Positions 37,282 through 47,182 of a stretch of DNA of 64,000 nt are shown piece by piece. The translations under genes and the position numbers were made by a program. The notes beneath the pieces are model-generated. The model saw nothing but the letters and a program-made list of their open reading frames with translations. It did no database searches and was not told the origin of the DNA. Position 1 is the first letter of the stretch; each line of letters begins with the position of its first letter. Source of the stretch: Saccharomycopsis phalli. Lineage: Eukaryota > Ascomycota > Saccharomycetes > Ascoideales > Saccharomycopsidaceae. The DNA is taken from assembly GCA_020342235.1 (NCBI GenBank), contig CP073219.1:806001-870000 (forward strand), in the 5' to 3' direction.

Positions 37282-40200
37282 ATGGACGTCTCCAGCATAT
37301 ATTCTGATATCGATGGCTTGTTCCGTGCGGCTGGATTAGACCAGAGGTCTTTAATTTCCACCATTAAGCAGTCTAGCGAGTTTCAGCTGCAGCCTGAAGC
37401 CGTGATCTTCTTCTTGATTGCCAAGCTCTTGAATATTGGTAATGGAGAGCTATTGTGCGACTCCAAAAGCAGCTCGTATAATGAAACCGAGCATCAATCC
37501 GCAGATAATGACGACATCTTGTCTAACAATATCTTTTTAGATGACGAGTTCTTGACTGGTTGGTTAAGTGATGCACACAATGAGATCGTATCACCATGGC
37601 AGGACCAGGACCTCGAGAATTATATAAAACAATTGCTCACGAGGTTCATGGGACAGGTGAATAACTTGGATAATAACGCCACTATCACACGTAACCTTCC
37701 TCGTGTGATTTGGTCGATTATTGCTGACCTCCCCACCAATGAAGGTGTGTTCTATTTCAACGTGAGAATGTTTTTCTTGGAGACACTCTACCAGTTGCTG
37801 CTTTTAAGTGACATCAATAAACTATTAATCAATCAAAGTTGGACTTTGGACTTTGTTGGTACCGAAATAGTCCTGATTTTGGACCAGGTGCTAAACGAAA
37901 CCATAACCAAAGATGCGGAAAACTGGCGCACCATGATAATGTACTTCAAATACTTGCACAAGTTGTACTTGTGTTTAGCTGAGTTGGGTTCGGTTGACTA
38001 CAGCATAACTGTCAAAATATTCAACAAAATAGTTCAAATCAGAGATGAGAAGGAACCAAACAGGATGATAAAGGATACCATATTCCATGTGTTTTTAAGC
38101 GATATAAGCTCCACTTTGGACAATTCAGAACTTGATAGCACAAAAGAAGACCAATGCACATATCTGGAAAAGTCCCCGGAAAACTATTTAGTATTCAAGA
38201 ACAACAGCAGTATCAGATTTAATAACTTGAAATTGTCCGAGCATGGATTCACATTACAGAGTTGGGTGAAATTTGAAATAGAAAGAGGCGGAAAATCACC
38301 GGAAATCGAAGTTAATGAGGAATTGCCGTTTATCAGACTAGAAAATTATAAACAGGAGGCGTTCTTGGAATTGTCGTTAAACAAGAATAGTAATTTGTTT
38401 GTGCTAAAAGTCAAAGGGGACAAGCACAAGTACTACGAAAAAAAATTCAAAAACTTTAACATTGAGTATAGGAAAGTGGGTGACGAGAATGTCGACAACA
38501 CCTGTGGGTACTGGAGCACTAAATTCTACAATATCTGCTTAACCAAAAAGTACAATCATTTAAACAGATGTGTCAATTTCAATTTGATAATTGATGGTCA
38601 AATAATTGAATTGGTCAAGTTTCCTATTTCTAGTTTGTATACTCTAGGATCCGACATTACCGTTAAGATTGGAAACTTCGCCAAAGATTCCAAAGTTTCG
38701 TTGGTTAACAGCATGTTGATAAATAAAGTTCAGCCATACCTGTGGATACTTTTAAACTATTATTTGGGCTTCAATTACCAGCATAGCTACAAAGATATAA
38801 ATTTACTACCAAAGTTCTTGACTTACAGAAAGTTAAGTTCGCTAGAAATTAAGTGCCAGAAAAATGAGATAATCGAAGAGGAAAATGAGTATGATGAAGA
38901 AGACTATTATTTCAAGCTGCTCACCACGGAGAAATTAAAGAATTTATCATTGAACAACAATAATATATTAATCAGTGAGAATTTTGTTTTATTAAATTTT
39001 CACGCAAGAAATATCATTAAGAAGGATAAAACTGTGTTTGAAATCGAGAATAATCTTATTTTAAATACTGTTTTTAACTCTATTAATAATCCAAATTTGA
39101 ACCGCCAATTCATGGGAGTGCCGAATGGTGATATCGTCTACATTAATACGAACAGCAAAACCATGTTAAATTTCTATAATTTGATTGATATTATTACAAT
39201 GATATTGAGGTTAATCGAAGGAAGTGACACTGGGGAAGGTGAACAAAATGGAAAGGGAGAATGCCAACATCTTCATCAACTTCTCTCTATTCTATTCAGT
39301 CTCATTAACAGCTATCCAATATTTTCTAAACAGATGGAAGACAAAAACGGGTATAATATTTTATCTATCATATTGAAGACAAAGCCTCTAAATATGAAGA
39401 TTTTAGATTTGATATTGAAGTTTATTGGGTATGACTTCAAGTATCCTATGAATTCCATAATAATCAATTTTGTGGGATACAAGTCACTAATAATGAATTT
39501 CGAAATTTGGAAAGACAGTGATGATGAATGCATGAAGTTTTTGTTATTTCAATTCACAGTATTCAGCCAAGATTCAAAGTACCATGATTACAATGTTAAT
39601 AAGATTGTCAAAATGAAGATAATAAAGAGGTTCTTTCAATACATGAAAAGTAATTTCTTTCAAGAGAGTCATCTAGGTATTGTTATCAATACTTTATTAA
39701 TTTTGATCCAATCTAATCCAACAAGTGAGATATTCCATTTGCTATCCAGCTATATTATCTATTGTCTAGATATTAATAAAAATTATACCAGTGATTCCAA
39801 GTTGATTAAAGACTTGAAACTTCAGAAACAAATTGGGATAAGCCTCTTGGATTTATTAATCAACGTCATTAATAACAATTCCAGTCAGATTATTTATAAG
39901 AAAATCATTAAATCTATTACTGAGCGGTGGATATTATTGTTAATGGATGATAGTGTTGAAGAGGTCTTGCTTTTGTCGCTAAAATTGTTGATTAAATTGT
40001 TCAGTCTAACTGGTGAAAGTTCATATAAGAATTTTTCCAAGAACAATGGATTCAAGCTTATAAAAAATCTACTAGTTAAAAAGTATGATAATAGTGAGTT
40101 GGTGTTGATTTTATTGGCGGGCTCATTTGGAGCTTCAAATTTAAATTTGGGCGATAACTTACTCGAATACTGCAAGAGATTAAGCAGGAGAAGAGGCTTG

Positions 40201-43200
40201 ACTGTTTCTATGGAAGGATTTTTTGAGTTGATATTTGATGTTGTCAGCGATAGTGTCGATTGTCAGAATGATGATTCAGTTAAGAGTATTGATACTTCTA
40301 GTTCAAGAAATGAAGTTGTTAGTACTTCCTGCCTGGAGAGCTCGGTTGCTCCAGTAAGTTCAGCTGCAGTAAATGCCCTTATTTTCTCATTTGAGAATAT
40401 ACCGGCTATCCAATCACTTCTATTAAAAAAGAAGTATATTGTGAAATTGTCACATATTATCTACAAATTACTTAGATCTGCCACTGTTATCACGGGAGTC
40501 GATGAAGATGGGAACGTAGTTCCGGTCATTGATATGTATCAATCACTTCTTCTGTCCATCATATTCAAACTTGTCTTTTTCAGCAATTATACTCTCATTG
40601 AATTCTTGAGTGATAATATTAGTAAGAAAGTTATTATGGGATATATTTATCCAATGCTATTGAAGGATATTTGGAAGTTAATTGAGGATTCGGATGCTAA
40701 ATTAAAAACTTCGACTGTTCTCAGAAACGTGAGCAAGATATTGATTCAATCTAGTAACAGTATCAAGTTATTCTTATGGGAGAGACCACATCTATTTTTG
40801 TTGAACAAAGTGACAGTTCTGTTTTTAGACAAGTATTCTCTCACTGAGAATAAGGTAACGATTAAAACATTGAAGAACTATTTGGGAGAGATTGTTATTG
40901 AAAGAATGTTCATCTTAGTGTACGTCTTAACAACCGAGAATCAGGAAGAGTTGAAATCTTTAATCAATGAATTGCTTTACTACCAAGAACTTTATTTCAA
41001 TAAAAATTGTCTAAACACTAACAGGCTATACACGGTTATCTTGTTCTTAATTCAAATAATTAAGGAGAATTATAACAAAAGTGATGTTATAAACTTATTA
41101 AGAACAATAGTCATCCATCGCCAGACTGACATTGCTAATATTTGCTTATTAATCAATGACCTGAATGCTGAACCAATCGAGGATTTTTTTGAAAGCTTCT
41201 TATCAAGTAGTGATGAGATGATTTTATCTCGTTTACAGCATGATAATTATATTAGAAGTAACATTGAAAAGCTGTTGTTTAATGAGTACAGTAAATTTGA
41301 AAACCAGTTCTTTAATTTGATGAATTTGCGAGATATGTTAGTTAGCTTGGACTTGAATATTAATACTAAGGAGATTGAGAATTTTATTCGATTCCGAACG
41401 GAAAATGTTAATTGGAAAAACAATATTATTAGCAATGAGTTGAGTAAATATTATCGATATTACCAAGATCAACAAGATAATGTCCAGTTTTTCATTATGA
41501 ATTTTAATAAGTTGAAGTACCAATTTAACAGGTTAATTCACAATCAGAACCAAGATACCTTGATAGTGGATAGCATAGAGACAAGCAATAGAATTCGGAA
41601 AAGAATAATCATTAAGGATGAATTGATGGATGATCTTCTTTACAATATTCAAGTGCCTAAGCAGATACATGATAATATGGTAGAAGCTGATGACTTCAGA
41701 GACTTGGACTTCTTAACTAGCAGTGTTGATGACTTTGAGATGATATTTAATAATCAGGAAGATAAAAACAGGAAAGTGTTGAGAAGTTTATTTGTTGGAG
41801 ACAGTATCGACGAATTGTGGAACGTTAGTCAATTGATGGGCCTAGAGGCACAGGAGTCTTTGTTAATAATGGGTGAAACACATTTATACTTGATTGAAAA
41901 TTATTTCGTTTACAATAATGAAATTGTGGATATTGATGAAGTACCAGCCAAGTTTAAAGACCCATATTTAAAATTAATTACCGGGAATAAAGATTTCAAG
42001 TCAAAGAAAGTCAACAATCATAGTACTAAGTGGTGGCAATTGGATCAACTAATCATTATTTGCAAACGACAATTCTTACTAAGAGATGTTGCATTGGAGT
42101 TTTTCTTTAGCAATGGTAATAGTTTCTTGATTATTTGTCATAATATCAAGGAACGAGATATTATCTACAACAGGTTTAGCAAGCGCAGTACCAGTCAAGA
42201 GTCAAATTTGTTGACAGCATTAAAGTTTTCTAATTATAACTTTAATAATAATCTACTGGAAAAGAACTTATCCTTCAAGAGCAAGCTAGCCAATGCTATC
42301 ACAAGCAATAATTTTCAGATATTAACAAAGAAATGGAAGGCAGGTAGAATCAGCAATTTTTATTATTTAATTTTGATCAATACTATTGCTGGAAGAACTT
42401 CTAATGATTTGACGCAATATCCAGTTTTTCCTTGGGTGATTGCTGACTATACCAGTGATAATTTAGACTTTAACGATCCAAAGACATTTAGAGACTTCTC
42501 AAAGCCAATGGGTCAGCAACATGCCAAAAGAGGCCTTCAGTTTAAGGAAAGGTATGATGCATTGAAGAGTTTAAATGATGAGAATTCTCCGCCATTTCAT
42601 TATGGTACCCATTATTCGTCAGCCATGATTGTTACATCGTTTTTGATTAGATTGGAACCGTTTGTACAGTCATATTTGTTATTACAAGGTGGAAAATTCG
42701 ATCATGCTGATAGATTATTGTACAGTATTGAGAAGGCTTGGAACTCAGCTTCCAAGGAAAATTATGGTGATGTTAGAGAGTTAATTCCGGAATTTTTCTA
42801 CTTGCCGGAATTTTTTATGAACTGCAATAATTTTAACTTGGGAAAGTTACAGAATGGGAAAACTATTAACAATATCATATTGCCTCCGTGGGCTAAAAAT
42901 GACCCGAAAATATTTATTCAAAAGCAAAGAGAGGCGTTGGAATCAGATTATGTGAGCAGGAACTTGCATAATTGGATTGATTTGATATTCGGGTTCAAGC
43001 AAAGAGGTGATGAGGCGATTGAAGCCAACAATTGCTTCCATCATCTTAGTTACAACGGGGCCATTGACCTAGATAAAATTGATGATGAGCACGAGAGAAA
43101 AGCAACAACGGGAATCATTCATAATTTTGGACAGACGCCTATTCAGATATTTTTCAAGCCGCATCCCCAAAGAGATTATGTCAAAGTACCTTGCTTGGAT

Positions 43201-44139
43201 ATCTTTAGACTAAATGATATTCCTGTTATTGAGTATGCAGGTACACAAGCGATTCATAACTTGGAGTATGTTAACAAAGGCTGGAGACCTAGAATTCGGT
43301 TATATTCTAATACTGAAGAGTTGAAGATTAGTTCGGGGTCCTCTTATAATAGTCTTTTAATCAACAATAAGCCATTTGAGAATTTGCACTCTGGAAATTT
43401 GACATGCGTCGTGTCGATGGGTGAGCGATGTTTCATTACCGGGTCAGATGACGGGTCAATTCATATTTGGAAGCATCCTATTCATAATATCAGGTACACG
43501 AAATTTAATGAATCTCCAGTTTTATCGAAACTAAAATTCCAGGAGGACCTACAGTTTATAGATAGCTTGAAGGGGCACTTGGCAGCAATAACGCAAATCA
43601 AGATATCTAGTAACTTTCACGTTGTCTTGAGTTTGGATGAAACTGGAATAGCATATGTGTGGGATCTAGTGCGCTACAAGTATATCAGACGGCTTAGGTT
43701 TGATGACGATAGTGTGATTAGACATGTGAATGTGTCTGATACTTCTGGAATTATTGGGATAGCTACTGACACTAAGCTACAACTACATACGATAAATGGG
43801 GACTTTATAGTCTCCTATACATTTAAGGAGAATATCACTGGCATTTCATTTCCTATTATTGTTGGGCAGGATTATAGGTACTGGAAAGAGATTCAGTTGG
43901 TTGTTGTTTGTTTCAAGAACCGAATCAACTTGCACAATTTGGAAATCCTCGATGGCGAATGGTGTTTGCATCAAATTGGAAATTTTAAAGTAAGAAACAG
44001 GGATGGAGAAGTTGTTGATAGTGAAATTACTTGTGGAGAAATGAGTTTATTTGTGGAGGTTGATGCCAAGGGAGAAATATATGGGACGGGGGAATTGGCA
44101 GCCGGTGATAATAAAGGAAGGCTAATAGTTTGGAAGTGA
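37282..44139 (+). CDS. BPH1: BEACH-WD40 protein Bph1
   Basis: Yeast homologue of the Chediak-Higashi/beige (LYST) and neurobeachin proteins, involved in endosome-vacuole traffic and wall-related phenotypes. The 2,285-residue protein has a long helical N-terminal part with a concanavalin-like stretch (~300-450). A PH-BEACH domain (~1,490-1,630) is followed by the BEACH domain (~1,680-1,960), with YPVFPWVIADYTSDNLDF, FRDFSKPMGQQ and HYGTHYSSAMIV as its hallmark blocks. WD40 repeats (~2,030-2,285, with GSDDGSIHIWKH and GIAYVWDLVRYKYIRRL) finish the protein. Length and order match S. cerevisiae Bph1 (2,167). The open frame extends upstream into the PIR gene's end, but the first ATG is at 37282. 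The gene is markedly AT-rich compared with CCH1 or AMN1. Confidence 0.95.
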   Translation: MDVSSIYSDIDGLFRAAGLDQRSLISTIKQSSEFQLQPEAVIFFLIAKLLNIGNGELLCDSKSSSYNETEHQSADNDDILSNNIFLDDEFLTGWLSDAHNEIVSPWQDQDLENYIKQLLTRFMGQVNNLDNNATITRNLPRVIWSIIADLPTNEGVFYFNVRMFFLETLYQLLLLSDINKLLINQSWTLDFVGTEIVLILDQVLNETITKDAENWRTMIMYFKYLHKLYLCLAELGSVDYSITVKIFNKIVQIRDEKEPNRMIKDTIFHVFLSDISSTLDNSELDSTKEDQCTYLEKSPENYLVFKNNSSIRFNNLKLSEHGFTLQSWVKFEIERGGKSPEIEVNEELPFIRLENYKQEAFLELSLNKNSNLFVLKVKGDKHKYYEKKFKNFNIEYRKVGDENVDNTCGYWSTKFYNICLTKKYNHLNRCVNFNLIIDGQIIELVKFPISSLYTLGSDITVKIGNFAKDSKVSLVNSMLINKVQPYLWILLNYYLGFNYQHSYKDINLLPKFLTYRKLSSLEIKCQKNEIIEEENEYDEEDYYFKLLTTEKLKNLSLNNNNILISENFVLLNFHARNIIKKDKTVFEIENNLILNTVFNSINNPNLNRQFMGVPNGDIVYINTNSKTMLNFYNLIDIITMILRLIEGSDTGEGEQNGKGECQHLHQLLSILFSLINSYPIFSKQMEDKNGYNILSIILKTKPLNMKILDLILKFIGYDFKYPMNSIIINFVGYKSLIMNFEIWKDSDDECMKFLLFQFTVFSQDSKYHDYNVNKIVKMKIIKRFFQYMKSNFFQESHLGIVINTLLILIQSNPTSEIFHLLSSYIIYCLDINKNYTSDSKLIKDLKLQKQIGISLLDLLINVINNNSSQIIYKKIIKSITERWILLLMDDSVEEVLLLSLKLLIKLFSLTGESSYKNFSKNNGFKLIKNLLVKKYDNSELVLILLAGSFGASNLNLGDNLLEYCKRLSRRRGLTVSMEGFFELIFDVVSDSVDCQNDDSVKSIDTSSSRNEVVSTSCLESSVAPVSSAAVNALIFSFENIPAIQSLLLKKKYIVKLSHIIYKLLRSATVITGVDEDGNVVPVIDMYQSLLLSIIFKLVFFSNYTLIEFLSDNISKKVIMGYIYPMLLKDIWKLIEDSDAKLKTSTVLRNVSKILIQSSNSIKLFLWERPHLFLLNKVTVLFLDKYSLTENKVTIKTLKNYLGEIVIERMFILVYVLTTENQEELKSLINELLYYQELYFNKNCLNTNRLYTVILFLIQIIKENYNKSDVINLLRTIVIHRQTDIANICLLINDLNAEPIEDFFESFLSSSDEMILSRLQHDNYIRSNIEKLLFNEYSKFENQFFNLMNLRDMLVSLDLNINTKEIENFIRFRTENVNWKNNIISNELSKYYRYYQDQQDNVQFFIMNFNKLKYQFNRLIHNQNQDTLIVDSIETSNRIRKRIIIKDELMDDLLYNIQVPKQIHDNMVEADDFRDLDFLTSSVDDFEMIFNNQEDKNRKVLRSLFVGDSIDELWNVSQLMGLEAQESLLIMGETHLYLIENYFVYNNEIVDIDEVPAKFKDPYLKLITGNKDFKSKKVNNHSTKWWQLDQLIIICKRQFLLRDVALEFFFSNGNSFLIICHNIKERDIIYNRFSKRSTSQESNLLTALKFSNYNFNNNLLEKNLSFKSKLANAITSNNFQILTKKWKAGRISNFYYLILINTIAGRTSNDLTQYPVFPWVIADYTSDNLDFNDPKTFRDFSKPMGQQHAKRGLQFKERYDALKSLNDENSPPFHYGTHYSSAMIVTSFLIRLEPFVQSYLLLQGGKFDHADRLLYSIEKAWNSASKENYGDVRELIPEFFYLPEFFMNCNNFNLGKLQNGKTINNIILPPWAKNDPKIFIQKQREALESDYVSRNLHNWIDLIFGFKQRGDEAIEANNCFHHLSYNGAIDLDKIDDEHERKATTGIIHNFGQTPIQIFFKPHPQRDYVKVPCLDIFRLNDIPVIEYAGTQAIHNLEYVNKGWRPRIRLYSNTEELKISSGSSYNSLLINNKPFENLHSGNLTCVVSMGERCFITGSDDGSIHIWKHPIHNIRYTKFNESPVLSKLKFQEDLQFIDSLKGHLAAITQIKISSNFHVVLSLDETGIAYVWDLVRYKYIRRLRFDDDSVIRHVNVSDTSGIIGIATDTKLQLHTINGDFIVSYTFKENITGISFPIIVGQDYRYWKEIQLVVVCFKNRINLHNLEILDGEWCLHQIGNFKVRNRDGEVVDSEITCGEMSLFVEVDAKGEIYGTGELAAGDNKGRLIVWK

Positions 44140-44382
44140 TGGGCATATTGTTGCTAAAATACTAGGTATGATGTGATATTGAATAGTTAAAATTGTATTC
44201 CTGTAATGGCACCATATGTAGGCACATGTAAATTGTCAAAAATTTCTAGGCAATTTCCATTTGCATTGATTATAAAGCGACAAGTATAGTCGTGCTAAGA
44301 AGAAAGAGCTTGATTTAAAGAGACTCCAGCTTTGAGCAAGTCATTTATAAGAGGATAGGGATAATTAATAATAAAAGTGGCG

Positions 44383-45636
44383 ATGGAATTGATTGGAGGG
44401 ATTGTTGAAAGACCGACGGTTGAGAGTGATGGAAATGACATTGAGCCGATTATCAAGCCAACTGGGGAATTAAAAATCAATAGAAAGCCGTCAAAATGGA
44501 AGCAGAGATTACAAGAGAAAAAGATCAAGTCTATATCGGCGGGTGCACAGTCGGAATACCAAAAGGAGATTGATGCACTAGATGGCAGCCAAGAGTTGAG
44601 TGAAAAGGAAAAGATTCATTTGGAAAATTTAAAGTATTTTGCATCAATGAGCCCGGAGGATTTCGTGAGGGAAAAGGAAGAGCTAATGGCCAGCATGGAT
44701 CCTAAGATACTTCAAGCCTTGATGAAGAAGCAGCAACGGGGCGATGAGTATTTGAAGAGCAAAGAGACGGGTTTGTCTGGGGAAGTGCTGGGCGAAAAGG
44801 AAGATGAATCGCGGGAAGCGGAAGCTGTTGAGAAGAAGACTGTGACGTTTGAGGAGCCCGAACCGTTGAGTGGAAAGTTAAGCCAGGTGCAGGATGATAA
44901 AATTCCTAGTAGCGAGAGGTTGCGGCAATTTAATCAGCAGACCAAGGAAGAAATATTTCAGTCGATCCACTTTCCCACCAACCCCAAGCCGCTGAGCGAG
45001 AAGGAGTTCAAGTTGGACCTTGACGATCCGGAGTTTATGGACAAGTTGCATGACAAGTATTTTCCGGAATTGCCAAGGGACGTTGAGAAGCTCAAGTGGG
45101 CGCAGCCAGTTGAGGAGAAGACGGACCCGTTGAAGGTGATTGATATCAATGAGCTACGGTTTGATTTTGCCGGGGATATAGTCAATCCTGATGTGGCGGG
45201 GAGCGTACCTGTTAGTTCAGGGTTGTACCACCACGAGTCGAACCCTGAGTTGCCAGGGTACACGTTGAAGGAGCTTGGCCGCTTGGCGATGTCGTCGTTC
45301 AATTCGCAACGGTGTCTTGCGATACGGACGGTGGGCCGGATATTGTACAAGTTGGGAAGACATAAATATAATATTATAGTGGACGATGCTAGTGACGAGA
45401 ACCATGCGAAGACGAGCTTAGATAATCCGGATATTAGAAAAGAATTCGAATTTCAGTTGTGGAGCCAAGTTGAACAGTTGCAGATTGTAGGTGCTCTAAT
45501 GAACGCTGCAAACGAAAAGATGACTCGAAATGTTAGTGTGAGAAATTATGCATTGGATGCGCTCTGGTTGTGGAATGAGAGCGGAGGAGCCAAGCAAATG
45601 GGCGAGGAGGACTTGTCGGACTACATTGCTCATTAG
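44383..45636 (+). CDS. RBA50: RNA polymerase II assembly factor Rba50 (RPAP1 family)
   Basis: Cytosolic factor needed for assembly of RNA polymerase II, interacting with Rpb3. The 417-residue protein has an RPAP1 N-terminal motif (~75-125: KEKIHLENLKYFASMSPEDF and VREKEELMASMDPKILQALM). It also has the RPAP1 C-terminal motif (~250-330: LRFDFAGDIV, LYHHESNPELPGYTLKELGR and RLAMSSFNSQRCLAIRTVGR). Length fits yeast Rba50 (439). The ATG at 44383 is used, two codons into the open frame. It lies 243 bp after BPH1 in the same direction. Confidence 0.93.
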   Translation: MELIGGIVERPTVESDGNDIEPIIKPTGELKINRKPSKWKQRLQEKKIKSISAGAQSEYQKEIDALDGSQELSEKEKIHLENLKYFASMSPEDFVREKEELMASMDPKILQALMKKQQRGDEYLKSKETGLSGEVLGEKEDESREAEAVEKKTVTFEEPEPLSGKLSQVQDDKIPSSERLRQFNQQTKEEIFQSIHFPTNPKPLSEKEFKLDLDDPEFMDKLHDKYFPELPRDVEKLKWAQPVEEKTDPLKVIDINELRFDFAGDIVNPDVAGSVPVSSGLYHHESNPELPGYTLKELGRLAMSSFNSQRCLAIRTVGRILYKLGRHKYNIIVDDASDENHAKTSLDNPDIRKEFEFQLWSQVEQLQIVGALMNAANEKMTRNVSVRNYALDALWLWNESGGAKQMGEEDLSDYIAH

Positions 45637-45826
45637 CGGCGCCATCTTTGCGATTGGTGCGTTGAATCGCACCATGTAAATAATAACTAGGATATATCTA
45701 ACTCAGCCATATATGCACTAGTGAGTACTTTCAACATGCCAGCTTGAGCAACATTAAAGTTCAGGACGTGTATACACTCGCCATGACGCAGTATATATAA
45801 CCTTACTGGTGCTTCAGGGTCCTAAA

Positions 45827-46784
45827 ATGATGTTCATTTCAAAGTCCATGCTATGCAGAATCGTCTTGTTGACGTTTTTGGCTGGGTGAGTAGGTTTCCT
45901 TTGCCAGTGTGGTGACTAACTAGAGTGCGTGCTGCATGCTATTTCTCATTGTCTTGAACGGCTCGGCCGGTGGCTTGAGCAAATTGTACTGGCTCGAGGC
46001 GGAGACCGGCTATATTTCAGGGGCCCCGTTCCAGGTGTCAAGATGGACTTACTATAGCTTGTGCGGAGTGGAAAACCGCAGCAATGCACCCTGTCTTTTA
46101 AGGACGGCTGCGTTCCGGATATCGCCCAAGGACAATTTCCACAATTCCCCCGGCATCCCCGCTGGGTTTATCACAGATAGAAACTTCTTCTACTTCTCCT
46201 CGGGCGTCGCTTATGCGTTCCACTTGATTGCCTTGTTCCTGGCCCTTGTTGCGTTCTTGAGCTGTACGCTACGCCTTGTGGCCAAAAGCAGCCTTGTATG
46301 GCTCATTTCCGTGGCAGCGGTGTTCTCGTCGCTTGTATTTACCGTGATTGCCTCTGCTTTGATCACCAGCAACGTGGTCCGGGCCAAACAGACGTTCCAA
46401 AACGACAACCATCGTGCGAGAGTCGGCCCGCAACTAATGGCCATGACATGGACCTGTGTGTTTCTAGTCTTGTGCTCGGCGATCTTGAGCCTCTTTAGAT
46501 TGCAGTCTACAGCCAATCGACGCTATATATCCCATCCTATTGCTGGAAGCTATAAACATACCTCTTTCCCGTACCAGCCCCAGAGGGAACTGCCGCCTCG
46601 GGTTGTGCCGGTGGTGCCCGATATTCCCCAGCAAGACAACGAAATCCTCTCGATAAGGTCATATCCAACCATGAAGGACCAGCCCACATCCGACATGGCA
46701 CCACCGGTACGCAAGCCCATTCTATACGCTTCGAAAGGTAAAGATAACTATACCCAGAGCAAGTATGTCAAGCCGTTGGGGTAG
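45827..46784 (+). CDS. SUR7/PalI-family tetraspan protein with a 40-nt intron
   Basis: Plasma-membrane protein of the Sur7 family (eisosome/MCC). Exon 1 is 45827-45885 and exon 2 is 45926-46784, giving 305 residues. Splicing restores the first membrane helix: IVLLTFLAGACCMLFLIVLN, then SAGGLSKLYWLEAETGYISG, the standard Sur7-family start. The extracellular loop has the family signature RWTYYSLCG with a second Cys in SNAPCL. Helices 2-4 follow (AYAFHLIALFLALVAFL, LVWLISVAAVFSSLVF, AMTWTCVFLVLCSAILSLF). The C-terminal cytosolic tail is ~95 residues. A TATATATAA box sits at 45792-45800. The exact paralogue (SUR7, FMP45, YNL194C) cannot be decided. The stop codon is part of the first unit of a tandem array. 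Confidence 0.85.
45886..45925 (+). other. 40-nt intron with tandem acceptor
   Basis: Donor GTGAGT at 45886, branch point GACTAAC at 45914-45920, followed at once by TAGAG. Only the distal AG (45925) keeps the reading frame. The proximal AG (45923) would give a frameshifted product that stops after about ten codons, and no splicing gives an immediate stop (GGG TGA). Confidence 0.82.
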
Positions 46785-47095
46785 TGAAGTATACACTCAA
46801 CATGTCAGGCTGATGATTAGTGAAGTATACACTCAACATGTCAGGCTGATGATTAGTGAAGTATACACTGAGCAACATGACAGGCTGATGATTAGTGAAA
46901 ATTATACACTGAGCAACATGTCAGGCTGATGATTAGTGAAAATTATACACTGAGCAACATGTCAGGCTGATGATTAGTGAAAATTATACACTGAGCAACA
47001 TGTCAGGCTGATGATTAGTGAAAATTATACACTGAGCAACATGTCAGGCTGATGATTAGTGAAGTATACACTGAGCAACATGTCAGGCTGATGAT
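46782..47095 (+). repeat. 36-41-bp minisatellite, eight copies
   Basis: Eight consecutive units, each starting TAGTGAA and ending CAGGCTGATGAT, with lengths 36, 36, 39, 41, 41, 41, 41 and 39. Two degenerate units follow to about 47185. The first unit supplies the TAG stop of the SUR7-family gene, and the last degenerate unit reaches the stop of the convergent RRP43. Confidence 0.95.
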
Positions 47096-47182
47096 TAGTG
47101 AACAATACCCAGAACAACATACCACTCCATGGACTAGTGAACTATACACTCAACACCCCAGTCCAACATACCTGTCCGCAGA

